NCBI GenBank assembly: GCA_002715505.1
Contig: PAZF01000005.1
Coordinates: 36,927 to 70,464, forward strand
Origin: Candidatus Pelagibacterales bacterium
GTDB taxonomy: Bacteria > Pseudomonadota > Alphaproteobacteria > TMED109
Direction of reading: 5' to 3'
Length of the DNA: 33,538 nt
Each line of letters starts with the position of its first letter. Position 1 is the first letter of the stretch. The position numbers and the translations under genes are program-made. The notes under the pieces were generated by a model that saw only the letters and a list, made by a program, of their open reading frames with translations, searched no databases and was not told the origin of the DNA. Of this stretch, positions 32,858-33,538 are shown in pieces.

Positions 32858-33538
32858 ATGAACTTAGCACCAGAAATACTAAAGATGAGAGATGCCTTAT
32901 TAGAAAGGGTAAGTGGAAAGTCCCTTAAAGAAGTCTCAGAAATAGTTAATGAAATACTAATTAGTGAAACTAATAATATTAACAGACTTGCTGCCTTATC
33001 TGCTAGAGTTCATGTTTTAAGAGAGCATACAAAAAAAGAATATCAAAAAAATACTAAACCTAATATTAATACTAAAAGATCAAATTTAAAAGATATCAAC
33101 CCCAATAAAAAATTAGAAGAAATTAAAAAGCCATCACAAGATAAAGAAGAAACATGGGTGAGAGTTGAAATGCTTAAGTCAGGAATTGTTAATGGGGTAA
33201 GATTTCCAGAAAATGTTGTAATAGATGTAAACAAAACAGATGCCGATAAACTCGAAAAAGAGGGCTTAGCTAAAATTGTAGAAGTTTTAGATACAAAACC
33301 AACAGAGGAAAAAGAATCAACAGAAACAGAAACTGCTAAAGAGGAAAAACCAGCAGAAATAGAAACTGCTAAAGAGGAAAAACCAGCAGAAGTAGAAACT
33401 GCTAAAGAAGAAAAATCAGCAGAAGTAGAAACTGCTAAAGAGGAAAAATCAGCAGAAACAGAAACTGCTAAAGAGGAAAAACCAGCAGAAGTAGAAACTG
33501 CTAAAGAGGAAAAATCAGCAGAAACAGAAACTGCTAAA
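32858..33538 (+). CDS. Unrecognised protein with Glu/Lys/Ala-rich tandem repeats (3' end outside window)
   Basis: An open frame of 227 codons runs to the right edge without a stop. AGGAG (32848-32852), five bases before the ATG, fixes the start. Residues 1-65 look helical. Residues about 66-95 are a polar Lys/Asn-rich linker. Residues about 97-145 form a small folded-looking segment (WVRVEMLKSG, NGVRFPENVVIDV, then LEKEGLAKIVEV), reminiscent of short beta-barrel modules in uncharacterised phage-like proteins. From about residue 158 an 11-residue repeat begins. No signal peptide or membrane segment is seen. It is divergent from flgB, where enteric genomes have flgA-flgM-flgN, but I see no FlgA, FlgM or FlgN features. 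Flagellar involvement is inferred from position only. Confidence 0.85.
   Translation, partial: MNLAPEILKMRDALLERVSGKSLKEVSEIVNEILISETNNINRLAALSARVHVLREHTKKEYQKNTKPNINTKRSNLKDINPNKKLEEIKKPSQDKEETWVRVEMLKSGIVNGVRFPENVVIDVNKTDADKLEKEGLAKIVEVLDTKPTEEKESTETETAKEEKPAEIETAKEEKPAEVETAKEEKSAEVETAKEEKSAETETAKEEKPAEVETAKEEKSAETETAK
33329..33538 (+). repeat. 33-base in-frame tandem repeat encoding ETAKEEKxAEx
   Basis: Six full units and a partial seventh run to the window edge. Each encodes ETAKEEK(P/S)AE(I/V/T). Units differ at a few bases, chiefly in the P/S codon and the last codon. The exact period of 33 keeps the frame, so copy-number change would lengthen or shorten the protein without breaking it. 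Confidence 0.95.

Noticed and set aside
33329-33538. CRISPR-like direct repeats
   Set aside because: Units are contiguous, 33 bases long with no spacers, and translate in frame within a gene that has a good ribosome site. They are protein-coding tandem repeats.

Overview
The window is from a very AT-rich Gram-negative bacterium that builds a flagellum with an outer-membrane L ring. An aquatic proteobacterium with a streamlined genome is the likeliest source, but the class cannot be fixed from sequence alone. The flgBCDEFGHIJKL order recalls gamma/betaproteobacteria. The one-domain FlgJ, the lack of a nearby flgA and the divergent flagellin do not settle the question. There are no rRNAs, tRNAs, insertion sequences, integrases or CRISPR arrays.

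Left part (1-13790): a glycan-building region. It holds the 3' end of one glycosyltransferase and a complete paralogue. A four-gene minus-strand operon encodes a GNAT-aminotransferase fusion, a formyltransferase and a split transketolase. A second minus-strand operon encodes an acetolactate-synthase-like ThDP enzyme and a GT10-type glycosyltransferase. A plus-strand pair encodes an SDR sugar enzyme and a HAD phosphatase. A third minus-strand operon, rfbF-rfbG-rfbH, makes CDP-4-keto-3,6-dideoxyglucose. With the ThDP enzyme and the SDR this resembles the route to branched sugars such as yersiniose.

Middle (13791-16183): a small, divergent flagellin gene lies directly upstream of rfbFGH on the same strand. 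A second SDR gene and an unrecognised gene lie on the plus strand.

Right part (16190-32778): a complete minus-strand flgB-C-D-E-F-G-H-I-J-K-L series. FlgE (1510 aa) and FlgK (1780 aa) are several times the usual length and share a Ser/Thr-rich repeated domain. A divergent plus-strand gene of unknown function, with an 11-residue tandem repeat, runs off the right edge.

The main unifying observation is a set of seven sigma-54 (-24/-12) promoter matches, each just upstream of a gene start. Two precede flagellar operons (flgB, flgG) and five precede glycan genes or operons (4627-, 4786+, 8667-, 8755+, 13750-). This suggests that sugar synthesis and transfer are part of the flagellar regulon, and that the product decorates flagellin and perhaps the giant hook and junction proteins. 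Several glycan transcripts would have almost no 5' leader. The flagellar gene calls are firm; the glycan structure and its acceptor are inference.
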